Shown here piece after piece: positions 34,323 to 43,200 of a stretch of DNA of 64,000 nt (position 1 is its first letter; every line of letters begins with the position of its first letter). Below the pieces are notes generated by a model that worked only from the letters and a program-made list of their open reading frames with translations, did no database searches and was not told where the DNA came from. Source of the DNA: Solidesulfovibrio magneticus RS-1 (GTDB lineage: Bacteria > Desulfobacterota > Desulfovibrionia > Desulfovibrionales > Desulfovibrionaceae); contig NC_012796.1 of assembly GCF_000010665.1 (NCBI RefSeq), forward strand, positions 3,935,501 to 3,999,500. Reading direction: 5' to 3'. The translations under genes and the position numbers were made by a program.

Positions 34323-36450
34323 TGGCGACCAGCGTCACGTCGTCCTCGGGCTCGACCTCGCCAAGAAACTCCCGCAGCCCGGCAAGGACGGCGGTCACGA
34401 TGTCGGCGGCGGGCTTGCCGCTGTGGCGGGCCAAAAGCTCCCGCACCCGGTCCTTGCCGAACATCTCGCCCTTGTCGTTTCGCGCTTCCCAAAGCCCGTC
34501 CGTGGCCAGCAGGGCCACCTGCCCGGGGACCAGCCCGGCGGCGCTGTTTTCGGCGTAGCGGGCCTCGGTGACGATGCCGAGCGGCGGGCCGCCCTTGTCC
34601 GGGATGTCGCCGGTCAGGCCTGTGGCCGCGTCGTAGAGCATGATGGGGTCATGGCCGGCCCGCACCCAGTGCAGCCGTTTTTTCTCGATGTCGATGGCCA
34701 GATAAAAAAGGGTCATGAACCGGCCGGAATCGGCCAGGTCGGCGCACATGAGGCGGTTGACGTCGTCGATGACGGCGGCGAGCGACCCGGGCTGGAAGGA
34801 GCGCATCCGCAAAAACGCCCGGGCCGTGGTCATGAGCAGCGCGGCGGCGATGCCATGGCCGGTGACGTCGCCGATGATAACCCCGAAACGGCCTTCCTGC
34901 TCATTGGGCGCGTGGATGAAGTCGTAGTAATCGCCGCCGGTTTCGTCGCTGTAAAGGCTCGTGCCGGCGATGTCGAAGCCGGGCAGGCCCGGAGCGGCCT
35001 GGGGCAGCAGGTTGCGCTGCACTTCCTCGGCCAGGGCCAGGGCCTGGCGCAACAGCTCGTTTTTGCGCTGAATCTCCAGCTTGGCTTCGTTAATCTCCTG
35101 ATTGATGGAGCGCATGAGCGCCTGGGAACGCTCCTTTTGGGCCTCCAGGCGCGAGCGGGCCTGGGTGGCCCGGTCCAGGGCGCGCGTCAGCGAACGGACT
35201 TCCCGGGCCAGGGCCTCGGCCTCGCCGGCCGGACAGGGCAGTTCTTCCAAAGGTGCGCCAGCGGCCGCTTCGGGGCGGTCGCCGCCCAGCAGCACGGCGA
35301 CCAACGAGCCGTTTTGCAGATGCAGCGGCAGGCCCGGAGCCGAGGGCGCGATCTCGCCGTGGCAGGAGAAGCCGGCCACGGGCGTTCCCGGCGGCAGGGC
35401 GGCGGCCAGGCGGTCGATTTCTTCCGACGACTTGGTGCCCAGGATGTCCTTGCGGGTGGAGCAGGAAAACAGCAGCACGCCGGCCGGCCCGGGCCGCATG
35501 GCCCGGCCGTCGGCGGCCAACCCCTTGGCCATGGCCTTGATGTCGGCCAACATGTCGCCGCGCGTGGCTTCGGCCAGCTGCACCATGGCCCCCTCGGCCA
35601 CGCCGGCCGGGAATTGGATGCTGCCGTCGCCCTCGCTGTAAAAGGCCGGGGCGCGCAAAATAAACGTGTCGGATTTTTCGCAGGTGACGGCCAGGGGCAG
35701 CTCCACCGCCGGCTCGGCATGGGGGCCGAGGTAGCGGCGGTAGAAATCCAGGGCCGTGCGCTCGCCGATGCGGCTGACCACATTGCCGGACACGCCGGTG
35801 ACCCGCGCCCGGTCGCCGATGGGCCGCCAGCCCTTGGAAAGGCGCAGGGCCAGGGGGATGTCGCCGGCCAGGAGCAGGAAGGGCGCGTCGTGGAGCAGGA
35901 TTTCACGGCCGGCGAACTGGCGCACCGGCCGCCGGTCGGCCAGCTGCCGGCCGGCCACGCCGCCGACCACCAGACAGTCCGAGCCAAGGGCCTGGCCCAG
36001 GGCGCGGCTTAGATCCTCCACCCCGCCCCGGCCACCATCGGGAAAGACCAGGCACAGCACGGGAGCGGCCCCGCCAAGAGCGGCCAGGGCTTCGCCCGCC
36101 GCCCGGGCGACCGCCGCGCCGAGATCCGCGCCGGGAACGGCGAAATCCCGGACCACGCCGGCCGAGGCCCGGACGTTCTCGCCGCCAAAGGCAATCAGCA
36201 GCACGGCATCGTCGGTGACGCCGCCGGCCAAGGACAGCTCGCCGCAGGAGGTTCCCCCGGCCAGGGGGACGCCCGGAAAGGCGGCTTCCACGCCGCGCAG
36301 CAACTCGCCGTGGTCGTAGCCCACCCCGGCGAAAAGGAGCAGACCCACGGGCTCGGCCCCGCCAAGGCCGCGCCGGCAGGCCTCCACCGCGCCACGCACG
36401 GCGCAGGCGGCGTCCAGACAATTGGCGTGTCCAACAGCCATACGCAGCAT
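34291..36450 (-). CDS. FIST-domain SpoIIE-type serine phosphatase
   Basis: 719 aa, cytoplasmic. Residues ~1-210 are FIST-N (GYDHGELLRGVEAAFPGVPL, GGTSCGELS) and ~210-385 FIST-C (SCSTRKDILGTKSSEEIDRL, PVAGFSCHGEIAP), an intracellular small-ligand sensor. A coiled coil (~400-465) leads to a PP2C/SpoIIE phosphatase (~480-719) with metal-site motifs GGDYYDF, IGDVTGHGIAAALLM, RAGHDP and EPEDDVTLVAIKV. It probably dephosphorylates an anti-sigma-antagonist in response to a ligand; no such partner is adjacent. Confidence 0.93.
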   Translation of the reverse strand: MLRMAVGHANCLDAACAVRGAVEACRRGLGGAEPVGLLLFAGVGYDHGELLRGVEAAFPGVPLAGGTSCGELSLAGGVTDDAVLLIAFGGENVRASAGVVRDFAVPGADLGAAVARAAGEALAALGGAAPVLCLVFPDGGRGGVEDLSRALGQALGSDCLVVGGVAGRQLADRRPVRQFAGREILLHDAPFLLLAGDIPLALRLSKGWRPIGDRARVTGVSGNVVSRIGERTALDFYRRYLGPHAEPAVELPLAVTCEKSDTFILRAPAFYSEGDGSIQFPAGVAEGAMVQLAEATRGDMLADIKAMAKGLAADGRAMRPGPAGVLLFSCSTRKDILGTKSSEEIDRLAAALPPGTPVAGFSCHGEIAPSAPGLPLHLQNGSLVAVLLGGDRPEAAAGAPLEELPCPAGEAEALAREVRSLTRALDRATQARSRLEAQKERSQALMRSINQEINEAKLEIQRKNELLRQALALAEEVQRNLLPQAAPGLPGFDIAGTSLYSDETGGDYYDFIHAPNEQEGRFGVIIGDVTGHGIAAALLMTTARAFLRMRSFQPGSLAAVIDDVNRLMCADLADSGRFMTLFYLAIDIEKKRLHWVRAGHDPIMLYDAATGLTGDIPDKGGPPLGIVTEARYAENSAAGLVPGQVALLATDGLWEARNDKGEMFGKDRVRELLARHSGKPAADIVTAVLAGLREFLGEVEPEDDVTLVAIKVLPDPPAA

Positions 36451-36573
36451 GGGAACCTCCTGAATCGGCCGGCAAAACGAAACCGGCCAGCCTCGCCACT
36501 GTCAACGAGGCGGCGGCAAAAGGCAAGACGCGGCGCGCCTGAAAGGCTCCCCCCTCCCGGGCGCGCCCGCTTT

Positions 36574-37149
36574 TTAAGCGTGGAGCTTGCCCAGCACCCA
36601 GGCCATGTTCTTGCCCAGGTTTTCCATGGTGGTCATGCCCTCCTCGTCCGAAGACACGTCGCCGGGGGCCAGGCCGCGCCCGAGGTTCCAGTAGCTCGAT
36701 CCGGCCACCACCACCTGGTTGATGAGGTAGAAGTGGTTGATGGCGTCGAACACGGCGATGCCGCCGCCCCGGCGCACGGCCACGGCCGAGCCGCCGACCT
36801 TGCGGGCGAAAAAGCCCCCGTTGGCCAGGGCCACCATGCCGGCCCGGTCGATGATGGATTTGATGTTGGTGGAGACGTTGGCGAAATAGGTCGGCGAACC
36901 GAGGATGAGGCCGTCAGCGGCCCGCATCTTGTCGATGAGGTCGTTGAGACCGTCTTTCTTGATGGCGCAGTGGCCGTCTTGCCTCTCCCAGCACTTCATG
37001 CAGGCGATGCAGCCGAGATAATTGACGCCGTGCAGCTCCACCAGTTCGGTCTCGATGCCGGCGGCGGCGATGGGCTCCAGGGCCTTTTGCAGCATGAGAA
37101 ACGTGTTGCCGCCCTTGCGCGGGCTGCCGTTTATGGCCAGGACTTTCAT
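36574..37149 (-). CDS. NADPH-dependent FMN reductase / flavodoxin-like protein
   Basis: 191 aa. The flavodoxin fold begins with VLAINGSPRKGGNTFLM, the FMN phosphate-binding loop. A cysteine cluster (GCIACMKCWERQDGHC) follows, then LILGSPTYFANVSTNIKS. This is the iron-sulfur-flavoprotein-like branch with a compact C-x2-C-x2-C motif, which may hold a cluster. Last gene of a four-gene operon; its ATG overlaps the previous stop (ATGA). Confidence 0.9.
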   Translation of the reverse strand: MKVLAINGSPRKGGNTFLMLQKALEPIAAAGIETELVELHGVNYLGCIACMKCWERQDGHCAIKKDGLNDLIDKMRAADGLILGSPTYFANVSTNIKSIIDRAGMVALANGGFFARKVGGSAVAVRRGGGIAVFDAINHFYLINQVVVAGSSYWNLGRGLAPGDVSSDEEGMTTMENLGKNMAWVLGKLHA

Positions 37150-37718
37150 TTTGCCTCTCCTTTCTTCAGGGCCTTGCCCACGCTCCAGGCGTCGGCCACG
37201 TGGTTGCCCAGGGTCCAATAGCGGTTATCGGGCATGGTCAGCAGCAGGGGATTCCATTTTTCCACGGCGATCTTGCCGTCGGCGACAATGGCGTCGTCGG
37301 CCCAGACCGTCTTGATCTCGCCGATGAAAAAGGTGTGGGTGGCCAAGTCCACGGCCTGATCAAGAACCACCTCGAAACACAACGGGCATTCCCGGATCAG
37401 GGGCGCGCCGGGCGTGTCGCCGTAATAGACGTCGAAGACCGCCGACTTGTCGGCGTTTCGCCCCGAGGCCAGGCCGCAGTAGTCGGTTTTTTCCACCAGA
37501 TCCGGCCCGGGAAAGCACAGGGAAAAGGCCCCGGTTTCCTGGATGCGGCCGTGGGTCCACTGGCGGTGGTTGATGCCCACGCCAATGCGGGGCGGCTTGA
37601 TGGTGACGCGGGTGATCCAGGCGGCGGCCATGAAATTGGCCAGGCCTTCCGCCAGCGTCCCGACCAGGGCCACGGGCATGGGCGGCAGCTGGTTGGGGTC
37701 AAGGCGCACTTTTTCCAT
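37146..37718 (-). CDS. Flavin reductase-like FMN-binding protein
   Basis: 190 aa. Flavoredoxin/FlaRed type: MPVALVGTLAEGLANFMAAA, FSLCFPGPDLVEKTDYCGLA and THTFFIGEIKTVW. These split-barrel proteins bind FMN and pass electrons to or from flavins. It is a paralogue of the gene upstream and differs by a shorter core. One base separates it from the upstream gene and four bases overlap the downstream one. Confidence 0.9.
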   Translation of the reverse strand: MEKVRLDPNQLPPMPVALVGTLAEGLANFMAAAWITRVTIKPPRIGVGINHRQWTHGRIQETGAFSLCFPGPDLVEKTDYCGLASGRNADKSAVFDVYYGDTPGAPLIRECPLCFEVVLDQAVDLATHTFFIGEIKTVWADDAIVADGKIAVEKWNPLLLTMPDNRYWTLGNHVADAWSVGKALKKGEAK

Positions 37719-37719
37719 A

Positions 37720-38286
37720 CTACTTCAGCTCCTTGCCGATGGAGAAGCCCAGGCCCAGGTTGGCCCCCAGGCCATAGTAGTGCCGGTCTTCCGGGGCGTA
37801 GACGATGGGGTCGATTAAAAGCGGATCGGGCTTGCCGTCCTTCATGGCCGCCTCGTCCACCTTCACGTCCATGACCTCGCCCACGAACATGGTGTGCATC
37901 CCGAGGTCCTCGACGCGGATGACCTTGCACTCCAGCACCAGCGGACATTCGGCCACGTAGGGCGCGTCCACCAATTCGCTGGCAACGGCCGTGAAGCCGC
38001 AGGCCGCGAACTTGTCGGCGTTTTTGCCCGAGACGATGCCGCAGTAGTCCACCTTGGCCACGTCCTTGGCCGAGGCGACGTTTATGGTATAGGCCTTGCG
38101 CTCCATGATGGCAGCGTAGCTGTGGCGGGGCTTTTGCAGCGAGACGGTGACGCACACCGGCTTGGAGCAGCAGATGCCGCCCCAGGCGGCGGTCATGAGA
38201 TTAGGCTTGCCCTCGGCGTCATAGGTGCCGACCAGCCAGGCCGGGGTGGGCAGGGCCATGGTCTTGGAACCGATGGAAACTTTCAT
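37720..38286 (-). CDS. Flavin reductase-like protein (flavoredoxin type)
   Basis: 188 aa. TPAWLVGTYDAEGKPNLMTA, KVDYCGIVSGKNADKF and LGMHTMFVGEVMDV are typical of flavoredoxin. The frame remains open upstream to 38892, but ATG 38286 fits the family N-terminus. Second gene of the operon; adjacent to the paralogous flavin reductase. Confidence 0.9.
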   Translation of the reverse strand: MKVSIGSKTMALPTPAWLVGTYDAEGKPNLMTAAWGGICCSKPVCVTVSLQKPRHSYAAIMERKAYTINVASAKDVAKVDYCGIVSGKNADKFAACGFTAVASELVDAPYVAECPLVLECKVIRVEDLGMHTMFVGEVMDVKVDEAAMKDGKPDPLLIDPIVYAPEDRHYYGLGANLGLGFSIGKELK

Positions 38287-38306
38287 GCAAAACTCCTTTG
38301 GCCGGC

Positions 38307-38816
38307 CTACCAGCCGTTGCGGTGGATGCGTTCGGGCTTGAACCGATCGATCTTCTTGAATTCCTGGGCCGGATGGCCAAGGACCACCAGCGCATGGGGC
38401 GCGACGCCCTCGGGGAGCCGCAGCAGACCGGCCATGGCCGTCATGCGCTCCTGCTGGGGATACAGCCCGCACCACACCGAGCCGATGCCCAGCCCCCGAG
38501 CGGCCAACATGAGGTTTTGGGTGGCCGCGGCGCAGTCGAGGACCCAGTTGCCGGGGTATTTTTCCAGGGCCAGTTCGGCGCACACCACCACGGCCGCCTG
38601 GGCCGTCTTGCACATGGCGGCGTAGGGATGGATACCGGGGATGGCGTCGAGGACGGCGCGCTCGGTCACCGCCACGAAATGCCAGGGTTGGGCGTTGCCG
38701 GCGCTGGGAGCGGCCATGGCCGCGCGCAGCAGGGTTTCCAGATCGGCTTCGGCCACGGCCGCGTCGGTGAACGACCGAATGCTGCGCCGGGTGTAGAGCG
38801 CTTCGAACAGGTCCAT
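38307..38816 (-). CDS. Nitroreductase-family protein
   Basis: 169 aa, short for the family. FMN-binding RRSIRSF (residues ~10-16), MAAPSAGNAQPWHFVAV and GLGIGSVWCGLYPQ are all family signatures. It probably reduces nitro compounds, quinones or flavins with FMN. First gene of the flavin/nitroreductase operon, divergent from the HxlR regulator. Confidence 0.93.
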   Translation of the reverse strand: MDLFEALYTRRSIRSFTDAAVAEADLETLLRAAMAAPSAGNAQPWHFVAVTERAVLDAIPGIHPYAAMCKTAQAAVVVCAELALEKYPGNWVLDCAAATQNLMLAARGLGIGSVWCGLYPQQERMTAMAGLLRLPEGVAPHALVVLGHPAQEFKKIDRFKPERIHRNGW

Positions 38817-38904
38817 GGGGCCTCCTTGTCAGTTTCCGCTTTACGCTAGGGGGAAATTCTGCCAGTATGCCCAAAAAAGCAAGTAGGCACATTTAAGTTC
38901 AGTA

Positions 38905-38920
38905 GTATCCTTTTGGATAC
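38905..38920. promoter_or_regulatory. Probable HxlR operator
   Basis: GTATCC-TTTT-GGATAC is a perfect 6-bp inverted repeat with a 4-nt spacer. It is 20 bp upstream of the chosen hxlR start and 89 bp from the nitroreductase start, in the divergent promoter region. HxlR/DUF24 regulators bind short palindromes of this kind; this site as their target is inference. Confidence 0.65.
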
Positions 38921-38939
38921 CATGAAAAGGAGAGGCGTC

Positions 38940-39344
38940 ATGGGCGAACCCGGAACCATTTGCGGCCGCAAGCGTTGCCTGGGCAAGGAATATTCGTGCA
39001 GCATGGAGCTGTCCCTGGCCGTGATTGGCGGCAAGTGGAAGCCGCTTATTTTATGGCATCTGCGCGAAACGCCCACCCTGCGGTTTTCGGCCTTGCGGCG
39101 CACCATGCCGGCCATCACCCAGAAGATGCTGACCCAGCAGTTGCGCGAACTGGAATCCGACGGCTTACTCACCCGCACGGTCTTTGCCGAGGTGCCGCCC
39201 CGGGTGGAGTATGCGCTCACCGATCTGGGCCGGGGCATCATTCCCATCTTGGAGGCCTTGTGCCGTTTCGGCAAGGAGTTCGAGGCCCGTTTCGGCGTGG
39301 AGCCGGCCGACGCCCCGGCGGCGGCCGCGGCGGCCGAACGCTGA
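38940..39344 (+). CDS. HxlR-family (DUF24) transcriptional regulator
   Basis: 134 aa from ATG 38940 behind AGGAG (alternative ATG 38922 lies within the operator spacer). Winged helix: MELSLAVIGGKWKPLILWHL, LRFSALRRTMPAITQKMLTQ and RTVFAEVPPRVEYALTDLG. The N-terminal region has Cys residues (CGRKRCLGKEYSC), which in some DUF24 members sense thiol-reactive quinones or oxidants. It is divergent from the flavin/nitroreductase operon, which is a common target for this family. Confidence 0.93.
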   Translation: MGEPGTICGRKRCLGKEYSCSMELSLAVIGGKWKPLILWHLRETPTLRFSALRRTMPAITQKMLTQQLRELESDGLLTRTVFAEVPPRVEYALTDLGRGIIPILEALCRFGKEFEARFGVEPADAPAAAAAAER

Positions 39345-39399
39345 TCCATCCTTCCCTGCCGGCCGCCCTGGGCATTTTGGCGACAGCCGTATGATTATT

Positions 39400-39485
39400 G
39401 ACCGCTTTTCATACTGCATCTGTATATTTTATTGTCGCCTAAAGCGGTCTGAAATCAGCCACAGAAATCCAAGCGGCCTGATTTC
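39400..39485. promoter_or_regulatory. Two inverted repeats upstream of sigma-54-type promoter
   Basis: GACCGCTTT (39400-39408) pairs with AAAGCGGTC (39441-39449), and GAAATCAG (39451-39458) pairs with CTGATTTC (39478-39485). They lie 30-115 bp upstream of a sigma-54-like promoter, the usual zone for enhancer-binding-protein sites. The region is AT-rich. An alternative is that the first repeat is the hxlR terminator. Confidence 0.4.
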
Positions 39486-39511
39486 CAGATCTATTTGAAA
39501 TCGCTCGCCGC

Positions 39512-39527
39512 TGGCACGGCCTATGCT
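39512..39527 (+). promoter_or_regulatory. Sigma-54-type promoter
   Basis: TGGCACGGCCTATGCT matches the -24/-12 consensus: GG at 39513-39514 and GC at 39525-39526, exactly ten bases apart, with TGGCACG intact. It lies 34 bp upstream of the ATG of the Spy-like gene, which has a strong AAGGAGGT site. Confidence 0.75.
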
Positions 39528-39560
39528 CAAGGGAGAACATCGCATCAAGGAGGTTCCCCC

Positions 39561-40139
39561 ATGCGCATCAATGTTTTCGCTCCGGCCGCCCTGGCCGCCG
39601 CCATGCTCCTCTCGCTGCCCGCCATCGGCCTGACCGCACAGGAGCACGGGGGCCACGCCGCCGATCCCGCCAAGCCCGCCGCCCCCGCCCCTGCCGTGGA
39701 CCCCGACAAGGCTTACCTGCTCAAGCAGGAATTCACGGCCAAGACCGCTGAACTGCGCGGCAAGATCAAGGCCCGCGAGGCCGATCTGGAGATTCTGCTC
39801 GCCACCAAGCCCGGCGACGAAGCGGCCGTCAAGAAGCTTGCCGGCGACCTTGCCGCCCTTCGCGGCCAGCTGGCCGAACAGACCGTGCTTTTCCGCCTGC
39901 GCTACGCCAAGGAAACCGGCACGCCCATCCGCCAGACCCTGCACCTCGGCGGCGGCCATGAAGGCATGATGGCCGGCATGGGCGAAGGCGGCATGGACTG
40001 CAAGATGATGGGCAAGGACAAGGGCCAGGGTATGGGCATGATGATGGGCGGCATGGACCACGGCGCCAAGGAACACGGCCCGGCCACCGCCCCCGCGTCG
40101 GCCGCGCCGACGCCGCCGGTCCCAGCCGCCAAGCAATAA
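39561..40139 (+). CDS. Periplasmic Spy/CpxP-like (heavy-metal resistance) protein
   Basis: 192 aa with a perfect AAGGAGGT site. Signal peptide PAALAAAMLLSLPAIGLTAQ, then a His-containing linker (EHGGHA). A helical hairpin of the LTxxQ/Spy type spans ~50-125 (LLKQEFTAKTAELRGKIKAR, AALRGQLAEQTVLFRLRYA). A Met/Gly/His-rich tail (HEGMMAGMGEGGMDCKMMGK) is a probable copper or other soft-metal ligand region. Probably a periplasmic chaperone or metal buffer; controlled by the sigma-54-type promoter. Confidence 0.85.
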   Translation: MRINVFAPAALAAAMLLSLPAIGLTAQEHGGHAADPAKPAAPAPAVDPDKAYLLKQEFTAKTAELRGKIKAREADLEILLATKPGDEAAVKKLAGDLAALRGQLAEQTVLFRLRYAKETGTPIRQTLHLGGGHEGMMAGMGEGGMDCKMMGKDKGQGMGMMMGGMDHGAKEHGPATAPASAAPTPPVPAAKQ

Positions 40140-40160
40140 TTTTACGCAACGCTCCTCCCC

Positions 40161-40200
40161 CAAACGGCCGTCGCCCCTGCCCCGGGGCGGCGGCCGTTTG
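40161..40200. terminator. Hairpin after the Spy-like gene
   Basis: CAAACGGCCG pairs with CGGCCGTTTG, with an inner TCGCCCC/GGGGCGG pairing. It begins 21 bp after the stop codon; no T-run follows. Confidence 0.6.
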
Positions 40201-40289
40201 GCGTCAGCTAGCCCCTGTTTCCTTTCGCCGTGACACCCCTCGCCCCCTGGTTGCCTCGTTCCGGCCCGGCTGCTACCCTGCCCCGGACC

Positions 40290-43200
40290 ATGCAAGCGCC
40301 ATCCGTCACCCCTGCCGCTGCCAGCGCCGAACCGTCCAGGCGCATGTTCTGGATACTGCTTGCCGCCATCCTGGCCCTGGCCGCCGGGCTGCGGCTGTGG
40401 CAGCTCGACACGCCCCAACTATGGGAAGACGACTACCTGAACTTAAGCCGGGCCGCCCTGCCGGCTGACGCCATTATCGCCGTCCAGCAAAGACTCGGGC
40501 CGGCCGACACCATCTACGACTTCCAGCCGCCGCTGCACTACCTGCTCTTGCGCGCCGCCCTGGCCGTCCAGGACAGCGTGCTGGCCGCCCGTCTCCCCTC
40601 CCTGGCCGCCGGGCTGGCCTCCATCCTGGGGCTGGCCCTTTTGGGCGCGGCCTGCGCCGGCCGCCGGGCCGGCCTTGTGGTTGCGCTGTTGTGCACCGGG
40701 TCGCTTTTTCATGTGGACATCTCCCGGGCCATCAAGCTCTATGCGACGTTTTTCTGTTGTTCCGTCTTTTCCATGCTGCTGCTGACCAAGGCGATTTCGG
40801 CACCGCGCCGCCGGCCTCTGCTCCTGGCCGGCTATGCGGCCGTGACGGCGGCCATGCTCTGGACCGGCTACCAGGGACTGCCCATCCTGGCCGCCCAAGG
40901 ACTCTGGGTCATAGCCCTCTTTGTGGGCCGCAAGGCTCCCTTCGACGACCCGGACCGGCTGTCCCGGCTGGCGGCCGTGGCCCTGGCCATGGCCGTAGCC
41001 ACGGCCGCCTGGCTGCCCATCGCCCAAGGCCCCTTTATCCTCCAAAGCTTTCTGGCCAACCCCGGGGCTTCGCTGACCCCCGGCCTCACCTTCGGCTTTA
41101 TCGCCGACACCCTTGGAGGTTTTTTCCACAGCAGCTATGCCGCCTCGCCCGTCACCGTGGCCGGCGTCCTCATCCTGGCCGCCCTGGGCCTTCTCACCTG
41201 CCGCAACGCCACGACTTTGCTGCTTATCCTTTGCGCCGCCGTCCCGGCCGCAACCCTTCTCACGAGCCGGTCCGACCTGCGCGGCATCATCAACTGGCGA
41301 CATCTTATCGCCGCCCTGCCGGCTGTGACCATTCTGGCCGGGGCCGGGGCCTCGCGTCTGGGCGGGCTTTTCGCCCGCCCCCTGCCTTCCCGGCTGGCCC
41401 CGGCCGGAGCGCTGGTCGTGGCCGGGGCGCTGGCCGGCCTGGTCCTGGCCGGCCCGCTGTCGCAGCTTGGCGAATACGCCCGCCGCACCTTGACCAACGA
41501 CCGGGACTTTTTCCGCTCCGTCAGCCGCGCCCCCGGCCCCGAAGCCGCCCTGACCTTCACCGGCTGGCAGCGAAACGCTCGGGCTTTCGCCGCCCGCTGG
41601 CACCTCGGCGACGCTATGGCCGGCCCCGGCGACTTCGACCGCCCGGGTTACCGCCGCGTACTGGTCGCCGACCAGATTTTCGCCCCCGGCCAACGCCTGC
41701 GGGCCGCGCCCGAAGGGGCGCTTTTGGCCTCCTGGAGCGCCGCCGGTCTGCAATCGCGCCTGGCCTTGGCCGGTTTTCCCAGCCGCGCCCCGCTGCTGCT
41801 TGTTCCCGACACCTCGGGCGCGGCTGGCTATGCCGACGATTTCCGCGACCACAAGGCCTACCGCGACGCGTTTTCCCTGCAAAACATGGTCGCCGACGCC
41901 GAGGTGAGCCTGCTTCGCCCCGTGCGCTCCAGCCAGCCGGCCGCCGCCACATGGCGCTTCGATCTGCCCCCGGGTTCCCCGGCCCCCAAGGTCACGGCCG
42001 TGGTCGAGGCCGCTCTCTACAAACGCCACCCGAGCCTGCCGGCCGACTCGCGACTGGTTATCGAGGCCAGCGCCGACGGCGCGACATTTACGCCGCTGGC
42101 AACCCTTGGCCACGACGATTTCCTGCTGCCCGACGGCACGCCGCGCCTGGAGAAACGGCGATTTTACGAGGAAGTGCCCTTCTATCAAGGTGTTGTGCGC
42201 ACGGCCCGGACCGAGGTCGATCTGACGCCCTACCTCGCGACCGGCTCGGTCCGGCTGCGGGTGCGCTATCTCCCGGGAACCAGCGAGGGCCTGCTCGCCC
42301 TGGCCGGCGTCACGGTCACGGGCACGGGGCTGGCCCCGGTCCCGGACGGCGGCCTGGCCTTCTACGCCGCCAATCTGGCCCGCAACTGCGCCTCGCCGGC
42401 CTATGCCCCCAACGTGACCTTCCTTGGCCCCCGGGCCATGGTCTTCGCCGCCCCGGACCAGGCCGGGCTGGCCGAAACCTTGCCCGGCGGCGCGGTGGTC
42501 AATGCGCCCGAGGCCCTGGCCGCCTTTAGCGCCGCCAACCCGGACACGCCCCCGGCCTACGTCCTGCCCGACGCCGCCGGGAAACCGGCCGTGGTGGTGG
42601 CCGACCCGGCCCTGGGGCCGGGCCGCGGCGGCGCGCCCCTGTCCGACGCGTCGCCGGCAACCGGGCTGGAGCTTGCCGGCGACGCGCCCCTGACGGTCAA
42701 GACCCTGACCCTGGACGGCCGCATCAACGCCCCGGTCCTGACCGTTGGCGACGCGCGTGTTCCCGTGCCCATCGCCGCCCCGGACGGGACCGTGGCGCGC
42801 CTGACCCCCGGCGGCCAGGGGCTTTTGTCCTTCAGCCCGGATTTCGATCCGCCGGATTTCACCGACCGCCCCACCGCTCATTCCCTGAACATGGAAGCGT
42901 CGGATTCCTACCCGGGCTATGCCGGCGGCGTGCGCTGCCGGGCTGGCACGGACTGCTGGTTCGAATACGTGTTCGTGTCGGCCTTTCCCGTCACCGAACT
43001 GCGCGTCATGGCGTATCCGCGCCTGTACGGCGACGCCGGGACCAAACGGCAATGCACGGTCAGTTACGCGGCCGACGGCGGCCCGCTGACGACCATCCTT
43101 TCAGCCGAGGCCGAACACGACGAGCAATGGAACCGGATGTTCGACCGCCGCTTCGCCCGGGTGCGCCTGCCCAAGCCGGCCAACCAGGTCACCGTCCGCT

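Noticed and set aside
37720-38892. Long version of the flavin reductase (390 aa)
   Set aside because: The upstream half overlaps the nitroreductase gene in another frame and is Arg/Pro-rich; the family N-terminus is at 38286.
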